Positions 32,668-40,611 of a stretch of DNA of 64,000 nt are shown here, in pieces. Within the stretch, counting starts at the first letter, position 1; every line of letters begins with the position of its first letter. The position numbers and the translations under genes are program-made. The DNA is from Salegentibacter sp. Lineage in GTDB: Bacteria; Bacteroidota; Bacteroidia; Flavobacteriales; Flavobacteriaceae. Location of the stretch: NCBI GenBank assembly GCA_017795085.1, contig CP051246.1, positions 3,164,514 through 3,228,513 of the forward strand, in the 5' to 3' direction. The notes beneath the pieces were generated by a model. The model saw only the letters and a list, made by a program, of their open reading frames with translations. It did no database searches and had not been told where the DNA came from.

Positions 32668-32880
32668 ATTCCAAAATAGAACAGTATTAAAAATGCAGAG
32701 ATGACTTTAGCACATTTGGCATTAGAGAAAGTGGAAGTGCCAGCGGGAAAAATTAATGCAGCATTGAGAACCGGTAAATGAACCTTTCCACTGATCTCTT
32801 TATTGACACAAGCTGATGCGCTGATGCAAGACCTCTAGTTGACTAGTGAACAACTTTACTTTTAAAGGACACAAAATTTA
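32668..32880 (+). pseudogene. Decayed 3' end of a second SDR 2-like gene
   Basis: This stretch aligns base by base with the 3' end of SDR 2 (about 29,478-29,697): for instance ACTTTAGCACATTTGGCATT here against ACTTTAGCCCACTTGGCATT there, and AGTGAACAACTTT is shared. In the same frame a TGA appears at about 32,778 and further stops follow, so it is dead. The rest of the gene is missing. It shows a duplication, or arrival of a related copy, followed by decay. Downstream, to about 33,015, a further short frame (FFDLGMSDYRGSR) may also be a remnant but is not recognised. Confidence 0.8.
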
Positions 32881-33050
32881 AAGAGTATAGCTAGCCATTT
32901 TAATCTATTTCGAAAGTTCTTCGACCTTGGTATGAGTGATTATAGAGGCTCAAGAATCGTGGATTTGGAGGTTTTTAAGGACTATCCCCCAGAAAGAACA
33001 CTTTTAAACAGGTAAAATTCGAAAGGAATAAAAATCACTAACTTGCGGCT

Positions 33051-33620
33051 ATGAAAGAATTTATCGAATATATCTTACATTTCGGACAATTAAACGAACA
33101 GCAAATAGCATTTATTTCCGAGAGGGTAAAAGAGTTAGAGTTGAAAAAAGATGAGTACTTTTCAGAAGCAGGAAAAATTGCACAACAAGTAGGGTTTATT
33201 GTCGAAGGTGTGGTGCGGGTTTGCTATTACAACAATAAAGGCGAAGATATAACCCGCTATTTCTTTGATGAAAACCAGTTGGTGGTAGAAATGAAAAGCT
33301 TCGAGAGCCATATGGAAAGCTCCGAATACATACAAGCGGTAACGGACTGCAAACTAATCGTTATATCGAAGTCCGATTGGGAAGCATTTTCTCAAAGCAT
33401 GCCCGGTTGGGATAACCTCGTGAATAAGATGATACAGAAAATCTTACTGCAAAAATTGGAAAAAAGAAGTCCGTTGATCGAACAAGATGCGACCACCCGG
33501 TATTTGACATTTATAGATAAATTCCCGCAGCTTGCCAACCGCATTCCATTATCACATCTTGCATCTTATTTGGGCATTACACCTTCTTCATTGAGCAGAA
33601 TAAGAAAAAATATCCAATAA
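33051..33620 (+). CDS. Crp/Fnr-family regulator
   Basis: A 189-residue cyclic-nucleotide-binding-domain protein with the cNMP-type beta-barrel at residues about 15-125 (EYFSEAGKIAQQVGFIVEGVVRV, DITRYFFDENQLV, split in family motifs) and a short winged helix at the C-terminus (LSHLASYLGITPSSLSRIRK). The residues of true cAMP pockets are not present, as is usual in the Bacteroidota group of such regulators. It lies 78 bp before SDR 4 on the same strand and likely controls it. Confidence 0.85.
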   Translation: MKEFIEYILHFGQLNEQQIAFISERVKELELKKDEYFSEAGKIAQQVGFIVEGVVRVCYYNNKGEDITRYFFDENQLVVEMKSFESHMESSEYIQAVTDCKLIVISKSDWEAFSQSMPGWDNLVNKMIQKILLQKLEKRSPLIEQDATTRYLTFIDKFPQLANRIPLSHLASYLGITPSSLSRIRKNIQ

Positions 33621-33698
33621 AAACGCTTTTTGCCAAATGACAAGTGGTTTCATTTCTGAAATATGCAGCTTTGTAATATTAATTTAAAAATCAGAAAT

Positions 33699-34439
33699 AT
33701 GAAATCAGCATTAGTCACAGGAGCTAACAAAGGCGTGGGCTATGAAACGGCACGGCAATTATTGCAAAAAGGACTATTTGTGTACCTGGGCAGCCGCAAA
33801 ATAGAAAACGGTTTGAAAGCTGTAGAAAAACTTAAAGCCGAAGGTTTGGACCATTTAAAAGCGATACAAATAGATGTCACCGATCAGGAATCCATAAATG
33901 CTGCCCGTATTGAGATAGGCAAAAGCACCAAAGTACTGGATGCACTCATTAACAATGCAGGAATAAGCGGAGGAGGTTTCCCCCAAACATCAATTGACTC
34001 AGGCATAGATACTTATAAAGAGGTTTTCGATACAAATTTATTTGGAGTGGTAAGGGTTACCCAATCTTTTATTGATTTGCTAAGAAAATCTCCCGAACCC
34101 CGAATCGTCAATGTATCTTCAAGCGGATGCTCCATCACTTTACACAGCGACCCAAGCTGGGAGTTTTATCATCATAAGGCAGCGGTTTACGGCCCTTCCA
34201 AAGCAGCATTAAATATGTACACCGTCTGCCTTGCCTATGAATTACAGGAAACTGCCTTTAAAGTAAATGCTGTTGACCCCGGCTTTATCGCCACTGATTT
34301 CAACAACCACAATGGCACTGATACAGCTGAAAATGCAGGGAGGCGCATTGCTAAATATGCCATCATTGGTCAGGACGGACCAAATGGGAAATTTATCAGC
34401 GAATTTCATAATCCTGAAACAGGGGAGATTCCATGGTAA
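33699..34439 (+). CDS. Short-chain dehydrogenase/reductase (SDR 4)
   Basis: From ATG 33699 (MKSALVTGAN) the product has 246 residues, the usual classical SDR length; an upstream start at 33663 would add 12 residues before the first strand. Motifs: TGANKGVG, NNAGISGG, NVSSSG and Tyr-Lys in YGPSKAALN, then VDPGFIATDF. It resembles carbonyl-reductase-like SDRs. It closes the oxidoreductase cassette and pairs with the Crp/Fnr regulator. Substrate unknown. Confidence 0.87.
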   Translation: MKSALVTGANKGVGYETARQLLQKGLFVYLGSRKIENGLKAVEKLKAEGLDHLKAIQIDVTDQESINAARIEIGKSTKVLDALINNAGISGGGFPQTSIDSGIDTYKEVFDTNLFGVVRVTQSFIDLLRKSPEPRIVNVSSSGCSITLHSDPSWEFYHHKAAVYGPSKAALNMYTVCLAYELQETAFKVNAVDPGFIATDFNNHNGTDTAENAGRRIAKYAIIGQDGPNGKFISEFHNPETGEIPW

Positions 34440-35214
34440 GAACTAATTAAAGCAATGCTAGTAATATCATCGGTTTTGCATCAGTCTGGAGGGTTAAGAG
34501 TTCTGTCAAAGGTTTTTTTAGCTTGGGAAATGGCTGCGGAATAAATACCACAGATTCCAACGCAAACCGACCAAGTAACCCCGAAGACACTCAAAATATT
34601 TTCCAAGACTCTTTAAGCATTGGAAATATCCCTGCCGGAGACCTTAGTAAAATATTTTGATCAAGAAGAGCCGTATGAATTCTAAGGTCCACTTTCGGTT
34701 GTATGGGCGTTTAGGGGATGAGACTCCCCCTTACCTACTCGACGTTCATTTTTGTTCGCTCAAAATAGTAGCCTTAGTACTGGAATAATATTGAGACAAA
34801 TGTTTGTCAGTTTGAAATTCAAAATTTTGCAAAACCATCGGCAAAATCCATTTCCTATTTTTATTGAACTCTCAATATTGCTATTATTCAATGAGACTAC
34901 AAACCATTTTGATTAAGAAATACATTCGGACAAAGTCTATTCAAAATTGTAGGCATTTTGAATGTATCTACAGATATGGTTTTTACTGTTTCTAATGTTC
35001 TAAAATTTATTTATCAATAGCTTAGCTAATTTATTCAGAAATTTAAGTGTCAACATTGGGAACAACTATTGGTCAATTTATTATTTATAAGAGTTGATAC
35101 AATCCTTGGACTTATGCCAGTTTTATTATACTCGCATTAGTGATGATCGGTTTATGAGCAATAATTGAACGAAAGCAAAATATGAAAAAAATTATTTAGA
35201 AACAGAGTTTAATT
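34440..35214. other. Intergenic region between SDR cassette and rteC
   Basis: About 775 bp without a coding gene. It contains the group II intron tail at 34,668-34,742 (separate entry). The 200 bp before it may hold older intron sequence but no reverse-transcriptase reading frame is seen. A tiny frame of five codons (ATG 35,182) precedes rteC and looks meaningless. Otherwise I see nothing. Confidence 0.5.
34668..34742 (+). mobile_element. 3' tail of a group II intron (domains V and VI)
   Basis: The 34 nt at 34,668-34,701 have the shape and consensus of domain V: GAGCCGTATGAATT at the 5' side with the AGC catalytic triad, a short loop, AAGGTCCA, and a return strand ending CGGTT. Next comes a stem-loop with AGGGG and CTCCCCC and the terminal CCTACTCGAC, as in domain VI and the 3' end of bacterial group II introns. 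The intron-encoded protein and domains I-IV are not found upstream, so this is a dead fragment. Exact 3' boundary (about 34,742) is estimated. Confidence 0.75.
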
Positions 35215-36054
35215 TTGACAAATGAAATACAACATATACTTGATGAATGTAAGTTGGCTCTTGATGATGTTAACGATAAGAACCTAAATGAATTTTCAAA
35301 CGTCGAAAAAGGAATTAAATTATCTCGAAAATATCTACAGCAACTAAGAGTTGTACTGCGCAAGAGAAATTTCATCAATAAAGAAAATGAAATCCTCTTT
35401 TTTAAAAAACAAAAACCATTTATCTACGGACAACTTAAATTTTATGCTAAGTTATACAAGTATCTACTTCAGAAACCAAGAGGCACTGATAAGTCAAAGC
35501 GTAATTACTTAGATACAGAAATAAAAAAACTACAAGAATATTACTACTATAATAGTGAGTTTATTAAATATTACAGACAGAATGCCACCTTTCTAGATGA
35601 GTTTTATTTTTTACGCGGTAATGATAACATAGGTTTACTGTCCGACACTTCCCATTTTTATACAGATGCTGAATTCTCTACGAGCCACGATAATGCTGTT
35701 GCAAAGATTTTAGCATATGACCTATTATTAAACCACTACACTAACGAATTGAATGACTTGAAAAAATCAACAAGAAAAATTTCTAACAATGAAAAATTAT
35801 TAGAAAGTTTGAGCCTTACCTGGACTTCAAATAAAATTGATTTAATTGAACTTATTTATTCATTAATAGCATCTGGAGCCGTAAAAGGAGACATTAAGGA
35901 TTTAGCGACCGCTTTTGAAAAAATATTTGACATTGACTTAGGAAATTACTACCGAAGCTTTTTGGAAATCAGAGGTCGTAAAGAAGATTACGCTAGATTT
36001 TTAGATTTATTGAAAATAAGCCTCCTGAAAAAAATTAAAGAAGCAGATAACTAA
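35215..36054 (+). CDS. rteC: RteC-type regulator of ICE excision
   Basis: A 279-residue protein of the RteC family. The C-terminal part LIELIYSLIASGAVKGD, DLATAFEKIFDIDLGNYYRSFLEIR is the recognisable RteC signature (here given in pieces). In CTnDOT, RteC activates the excision operon and so sets off transfer. A stop codon at 35,197 just upstream leaves TTG 35,215 as the likely start. Its presence supports a CTnDOT-like life style of the element. RteA/RteB, the two-component partners of CTnDOT, are not seen in the window. Confidence 0.82.
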   Translation: MTNEIQHILDECKLALDDVNDKNLNEFSNVEKGIKLSRKYLQQLRVVLRKRNFINKENEILFFKKQKPFIYGQLKFYAKLYKYLLQKPRGTDKSKRNYLDTEIKKLQEYYYYNSEFIKYYRQNATFLDEFYFLRGNDNIGLLSDTSHFYTDAEFSTSHDNAVAKILAYDLLLNHYTNELNDLKKSTRKISNNEKLLESLSLTWTSNKIDLIELIYSLIASGAVKGDIKDLATAFEKIFDIDLGNYYRSFLEIRGRKEDYARFLDLLKISLLKKIKEADN

Positions 36055-36080
36055 ATTAAAAGCAATCATTCACAGAATAG

Positions 36081-36115
36081 ACACCCAAGTTACAACCAAC
36101 TTGGGTGTTTCTTTT
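36081..36115 (+). terminator. Intrinsic terminator after rteC
   Basis: An 11-bp stem, ACACCCAAGTT at 36081-36091 with AACTTGGGTGT at 36098-36108, followed by TTCTTTT. About 100 bp downstream a shorter palindrome of the same bases, ACCCAA-C-TTGGGT (36,212-36,224), recurs before the HTH gene and may be an operator. Confidence 0.75.
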
Positions 36116-36333
36116 AAAAGTAAATTTAAGCCCATTTTGTATAATGGAATTAGCTTTTAATCAATTAAATTATCTCAAAAAACGCTAAATAATAGAATGT
36201 TAAATCTTCACCCAACTTGGGTTCGACTTGTGAATAAAACCCAATAAAACTCTTCAAATTCGTAGAACGAAAGTTAAATCAGGTAAAAGTCTACTATTTA
36301 ATTTATTGAGGCTTTTCCATAAATCGTTCTATT

Positions 36334-36618
36334 ATGCCAACAAGTATTATTACCACAGACGATCTTCGGGAATTCAAAATGGAATTGCTCGATGACATTA
36401 AAAACCTTCTAACCAAACAATCTTCCGGAAAAATCAAGAGGTATCTTAAATCCTCTGAAGTTATGGATCTACTCCAAATAAGTCCAGGAACACTTCAAAA
36501 TTTACGAATTAATGGCACTCTTCCCTACACCAAAGTAGGCGGCATTATTTATTATGATGCGGAAGAGATTCAAAATGTTATGGATACCAATCGTGTACAG
36601 CACGATTTAAATTCATAA
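36334..36618 (+). CDS. HTH_17/excisionase-like DNA-binding protein
   Basis: A 94-residue protein with an N-terminal coiled segment (DLREFKMELLDDIKNLL) and a winged helix-turn-helix of the MerR/excisionase kind (RYLKSSEVMDLLQISPGTLQ, YTKVGGIIYYDAEEI). Such proteins stand before the replication-like genes of Bacteroidota ICEs and act as excision factors or local regulators. It lies 3 bp before the next gene and is co-transcribed with the replication-like protein and the DnaC-like ATPase. Confidence 0.8.
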   Translation: MPTSIITTDDLREFKMELLDDIKNLLTKQSSGKIKRYLKSSEVMDLLQISPGTLQNLRINGTLPYTKVGGIIYYDAEEIQNVMDTNRVQHDLNS

Positions 36619-36621
36619 GAG

Positions 36622-37374
36622 ATGAACTACATAAAGCTATTGAATTCGGCTTTTGAGAAGTTCTATTTTGATGACCGCCTTAATCCAACACATATCAGCC
36701 TGTATATGGCGCTGTTCCAAGAATGGAACAGTTGTCGCTTTTTGGATGAATTCTATGTGAACCGTAGGGATTTGATGCGCTGTGCAAAAATAGGTTCTAA
36801 ATCAACTTATCATAGATGTATCGTCGAGTTAGATTCTTGGCAATACTTAACCTATATCCCTTCCAACAATCCCTACAAAGGCAGCAAAATCAAGATGGCC
36901 ATTATTGGGACAAGTGATGAACCAGTTATGAGACAGTACCATCCCGAATTAGAACAGCTTGCGGAACAGTACCATCCCAGAAGTGTACCGCTTGAGGGAC
37001 ACCACCATCCCACAAATGGACAAGCTGTGGACTCGCACCGTCCCATAGGTGGACAAGCATTGGTATCTACTATAAACAATAACAAACAAGAAAACAAAAT
37101 AAAACAACCAAAGGGCTGGCAGGCCGTTTTTATTTTTTTTGAAGAAAAAGGTTTTGATGCTGATGAAGCAAAAAAATTCTTTGAGCATTACCAAACCAGA
37201 AATTGGAAAACAGGCGATGGAAAAGAAATCAGAGATTGGCGAGCCGTAGCCATCAACTGGATGGACAGAACCGAAATATTTGACGAGGAAAACAAACCAA
37301 ACAAAAAACAACCGTCCCAAAAACAGGACAACTTGCGAACCACTAAAAACAAAGATTATGGACAACCCCTCTAA
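36622..37374 (+). CDS. ICE replication/primosome-like protein with peptide repeats
   Basis: A 250-residue protein. Residues about 1-90 look like a winged-helix replication-initiation domain (FDDRLNPTHISLYMALFQEW, SKSTYHRCIVEL). The middle, residues about 105-148, consists of four 11-residue repeats, each with a His-Pro or Arg-Pro core. The C-terminal part (GWQAVFIFFEEKGFDADEAKKFF, DWRAVAINWMDR) resembles the DnaD/DnaT-type helical domain. It precedes and overlaps a DnaC-like ATPase, which fits a helper for replication of the excised circle. Role inferred; the exact family name is not known to me. Confidence 0.65.
   Translation: MNYIKLLNSAFEKFYFDDRLNPTHISLYMALFQEWNSCRFLDEFYVNRRDLMRCAKIGSKSTYHRCIVELDSWQYLTYIPSNNPYKGSKIKMAIIGTSDEPVMRQYHPELEQLAEQYHPRSVPLEGHHHPTNGQAVDSHRPIGGQALVSTINNNKQENKIKQPKGWQAVFIFFEEKGFDADEAKKFFEHYQTRNWKTGDGKEIRDWRAVAINWMDRTEIFDEENKPNKKQPSQKQDNLRTTKNKDYGQPL
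36934..37065 (+). repeat. Four tandem 33-bp coding repeats
   Basis: Four imperfect units of 33 bp (11 codons) begin with CAG TAC CAT CCC or a variant. The encoded units start QYHPELEQ, QYHPRSVP, HHHPTNGQ and SHRPIGGQ. They form a linker between the two ordered halves of the replication-like protein. Confidence 0.7.
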
Positions 37375-38020
37375 AATAACCGAAGGTGGCATGGAATATT
37401 CGCTTGGTAAATTCGATGGCAAAAGTGTACTATATGATTTTTCAAAAATCTTAATTTATCTGAATGCCAAGGGGAAACTACTCTTTGGAAAGAAATTTAA
37501 AATTTATGAAGAGGACAAGGATATTTTATTGAAACTCTGTTCATACTTCATTAAAGACAAGGAAAACTGCCAAAAATATGAAATTGATGTTGACAAAGGA
37601 ATTTTGCTTTCAGGACCCGTAGGCTGTGGCAAAACCAGTTTGATGAAATTGTTACGCCACATCGTTCCCTTGCAACGTCCATATGAGATGATCCCTTGCA
37701 GAAATGTCACTTTTAGCTTTAACCATCTTGGTTTTAGAACCATTGAAGAATATGGCAATACCAAATTCTTCTGTTTTGATGATTTGGGCATTGAACCCCC
37801 TGGACGGTTCTATGGCAAGGATCTGAATGTAATGGGGGAAGTACTGTTATCCCGCTATGAACTTTACCAACAAACCAAACATAAAATTAAAACCCACGCC
37901 ACCACCAACCTTAATGCTGAGGAACTGGAAGAACGATATGGAAATCGCGTTCGTAGCCGGATGCGGGAATTATTTAATTTGGTTGCTTTTGATAAACAGG
38001 CTGGGGATAAAAGGAAGTAA
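37358..38020 (+). CDS. DnaC/IstB-like AAA+ ATPase
   Basis: From ATG 37358 (MDNPSKITEG), overlapping the previous gene by 17 bp, the protein has 220 residues. Walker A is GPVGCGKT at 86-93, Walker B FCFDDLGIE, and an arginine-rich C-terminus (NRVRSRMREL) supplies the likely finger. The family includes helicase loaders and IS21-type helper ATPases. Beside a DnaD-like protein in an ICE a helicase-loader role in element replication is most likely. Confidence 0.8.
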   Translation: MDNPSKITEGGMEYSLGKFDGKSVLYDFSKILIYLNAKGKLLFGKKFKIYEEDKDILLKLCSYFIKDKENCQKYEIDVDKGILLSGPVGCGKTSLMKLLRHIVPLQRPYEMIPCRNVTFSFNHLGFRTIEEYGNTKFFCFDDLGIEPPGRFYGKDLNVMGEVLLSRYELYQQTKHKIKTHATTNLNAEELEERYGNRVRSRMRELFNLVAFDKQAGDKRK

Positions 38021-38088
38021 TCCAAATAATATTAGTGCATTTCAAAACTATTTTTCATATTGAGAGCAGAATTTTAACATTCCGGACT

Positions 38089-39465
38089 ATGAAGAAACCA
38101 AAACCAATTGAAATCATAGAAATCAATAAAAATCGCTTTGACATTTTTATGCTTTTTACTAGGCATCCTTTTATAAATTTTCTAGCCAAAGAACTCCACT
38201 ATTATACTAATGACTCAAACACACTCTTGGGGGTTGTAATTCTTGACTATACAGACCAAGATTACAACTATATACTAATGGCACGAGATGAAAATAGGCA
38301 ATTTAGAGCATTTGAAATAAAGACCGATTACACTACTGAAGAAAAATGCATAGCCGCACTTACTAATTCTATGAAATGGCATAGCTCTCAAAATCTAACT
38401 ATAGTAGAACAAGGAGGGCCTCCAAAAGGTCTAAAATTATTCGAAGTGAACCAACAACCAGAAAAGCTTCATCCTTATTTCAATAATTTAAAAAACAGCA
38501 AAGGCTCAAAAGCTTCAAAGCAGGCAATCATTGAAATATCAAATCACTTAGACGATATCGATGGTAATTTTGTAGAACAGTTTCAATCCATAAATGGATT
38601 TGATGCACGTCTTTGGGAGCTATATCTTTTTGCTTCATTCATAGAATTAGAATTTGAAATGCTTAGAGAATTTAATAGACCTGACTTTTTGATTAAAAAA
38701 GATGACTTAACTATTGCTGTAGAAGCAGTTATTTTGGGCCGTAAAAATGATCCTCCTAAACTAGTCCATATACAACCTCATTCGACTACTCTACAGGACA
38801 TTGAAGAAAAGCTAGAAAATGAAACTCCGCTGCGTTATGGTAGTGCTCTTTACTCTAAATTGAGAAAGGAATATTGGAAACTTGACCACGTAAAGAACAG
38901 GCCTCTTGTTTTTGCAATTGCAGATTTTCATAGCGACGCCTCTATGATATGGTCTTTTGTTGCTCTTACAGAGTATCTATATGGTCATAAGCAAATTTTT
39001 GAGAAAGATGAGAAGGGTAAAGAAATCATCAAGTCTGTAAAAGCAAATAATTACACCAAGCCTTCAGGAGAAATAATCCCAACAGGTTTTTTTGACCAAC
39101 CTGATACTGAATATGTAAGTGCGATACTATTTTCAGCTACAGGTACCTTAGCCAAATTCACACGTATGGGAATTCAAGCTGGGTTTGCAGAAGAAGGACA
39201 GATAGTTATTCGAATAGGAGATTGTGTAAATCCAGACCCACAAAGTTTTGACCCAATGTCATTTAAATATAAGGTCTCAGAGGACACAAAAGAGACTTGG
39301 CGAGAAGGTTTAAACTTATTTCATAACCCAAAAGCAAAACACCCTATTGATATGAAATATTTTCCAAACATAGGTCATCACAAATTTATAGACGGAGAAT
39401 TAGTAAGTTATACACCAGATTTCCACCCTTATGCATCAATGAATTACAACACAATCACTAAGTAA
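38089..39465 (+). CDS. Hypothetical protein with PD-(D/E)XK-like core
   Basis: From ATG 38089 (MKKPKPIEII) the protein has 458 residues; a start at 38035 would add 18. I do not recognise a named family, though similar large proteins are sometimes listed as glycosaminoglycan attachment site proteins. A central stretch WELYL (Glu177), NRPDFLI (Pro198-Asp199) and IAVEAV (Glu212) follows the E-x(n)-PD-x(n)-ExV layout of degenerate PD-(D/E)XK nucleases, with Val in place of Lys. It shares one base (TAATG) with the next gene, so the pair is translationally coupled. Its location next to Shedu and Wadjet suggests a defence role; that is inference. Confidence 0.6.
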   Translation: MKKPKPIEIIEINKNRFDIFMLFTRHPFINFLAKELHYYTNDSNTLLGVVILDYTDQDYNYILMARDENRQFRAFEIKTDYTTEEKCIAALTNSMKWHSSQNLTIVEQGGPPKGLKLFEVNQQPEKLHPYFNNLKNSKGSKASKQAIIEISNHLDDIDGNFVEQFQSINGFDARLWELYLFASFIELEFEMLREFNRPDFLIKKDDLTIAVEAVILGRKNDPPKLVHIQPHSTTLQDIEEKLENETPLRYGSALYSKLRKEYWKLDHVKNRPLVFAIADFHSDASMIWSFVALTEYLYGHKQIFEKDEKGKEIIKSVKANNYTKPSGEIIPTGFFDQPDTEYVSAILFSATGTLAKFTRMGIQAGFAEEGQIVIRIGDCVNPDPQSFDPMSFKYKVSEDTKETWREGLNLFHNPKAKHPIDMKYFPNIGHHKFIDGELVSYTPDFHPYASMNYNTITK

Positions 39466-40583
39466 TGGACTTCCCAATAAACGAAATAAGAGAAAGTCAA
39501 AAATCACTTGCACCTCACATCAACTTTGATGAAAAATGTAATTTTTTCTATGATGAATCCAATAATCCAAGGAAACTGTATACGAGAGAAACAGATTTTA
39601 ACACCTCTATAACTGGTAGTTTTGTTTTGGGAGGGGTAGTGGATAATGGAAGTGTGTTCAATTTTAAAGAGCTATGGAGTTCTTTGCAGTTACAAAAAAA
39701 TGTAAAAGAATTAAAATTCAAACATTTAGTCAGTGGTGATTTTATTAGTTGCCTAAAATCAAGAAAACTGAATACATTTTTAAAGTTTATAAATGATGAA
39801 GATATACTCGTTCATCTTTCTTGTATCAATCTTTTGTACTACTCAATAGTCGATATTGTAGATTCTGCTCTTATGAATCACAAAGAATTATTTGAGCTTG
39901 GACCTCAATTTATTGCAGAATTAAAAGACACAATGCATCAAATACTTAGGGAGAATTTAGACGAAACTAGAGCTTTGTTTTTTAAGTTCAATTACCCAAA
40001 CCTAAACCCTAAAGATATTCCAGAATTTATTAGAGAAATTATAGTCATTGTAAATTATGAGAATGGGAATATAAAAAATCAAAAAAGTTTAAAAACGCTA
40101 AAAGAAATGCTCAGTTTTTCAGGAGATAAACAAAAGATGCCATTTCTGGGAGGTGAAAAAAACAATGTACTAATCGAAGAATTTTATCAATTTTATATCA
40201 AACAAGTTTATATGTTCAAGAACTCGAAACATATATTTGACAATGAAGATACTATCCAAAAAACAGTAGGCACCTTCAATCTTATAAATGGTAAGAGAAC
40301 ATTAAAAAACTACACATTTAAAGACTCTAAAACAGAAATAATGATTCAACTTTCTGATGTCATTGTTGGTTTAACTTCTAAATATCATAGCTTTATAAAT
40401 AACCATTCTGAAGAACTAATCCTTTCAGAGTTTGAAAAATTAAATGATTTGCAAAAAAGTAATCTTCAGTTATATGTCAAGATTATTTCTAAATCCGATA
40501 AATACAATCCAGGTTTTTTTCATCATATAACTGGCTTGACAGAACTAAGTAGGATGAACGTTCTTAATAATCTTGTTAAGTAA
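39465..40583 (+). CDS. DUF3800-like hypothetical protein
   Basis: A 372-residue protein. NFFYDESNN (Asp30-Glu31) near the N-terminus and IMIQLSDVIVGLTSKY near residue 300 match the two ends of the DUF3800 fold (usually YxDES and LQLADxIAG), an RNase-H-like domain often found in mobile and defence loci. The intervening GSFVLGGVV and KELKFKHL segments are in keeping. It may be a nuclease. It forms a coupled pair with the PD-(D/E)XK-like gene upstream and is convergent with the Wadjet-Shedu operon. Confidence 0.65.
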   Translation: MDFPINEIRESQKSLAPHINFDEKCNFFYDESNNPRKLYTRETDFNTSITGSFVLGGVVDNGSVFNFKELWSSLQLQKNVKELKFKHLVSGDFISCLKSRKLNTFLKFINDEDILVHLSCINLLYYSIVDIVDSALMNHKELFELGPQFIAELKDTMHQILRENLDETRALFFKFNYPNLNPKDIPEFIREIIVIVNYENGNIKNQKSLKTLKEMLSFSGDKQKMPFLGGEKNNVLIEEFYQFYIKQVYMFKNSKHIFDNEDTIQKTVGTFNLINGKRTLKNYTFKDSKTEIMIQLSDVIVGLTSKYHSFINNHSEELILSEFEKLNDLQKSNLQLYVKIISKSDKYNPGFFHHITGLTELSRMNVLNNLVK

Positions 40584-40595
40584 GAATAACTACTT

Positions 40596-40611
40596 TACCT
40601 TTTTTAAGGTA
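40596..40611. terminator. Short hairpin between convergent operons
   Basis: TACCTT (40596-40601) pairs with AAGGTA (40606-40611) around a T4 loop, between the convergent DUF3800-like gene and sduA. It is only 6 bp, so a weak bidirectional terminator at best. Confidence 0.35.

Noticed and set aside
36934..37065. CRISPR-like array
   Set aside because: Repeats are contiguous, in frame with a protein and lack spacers.
36949..37422. 157-codon minus-strand frame opposite the replication-like gene
   Set aside because: It is antisense to a well-supported gene with repeats; its residues show only the mirror of those repeats.
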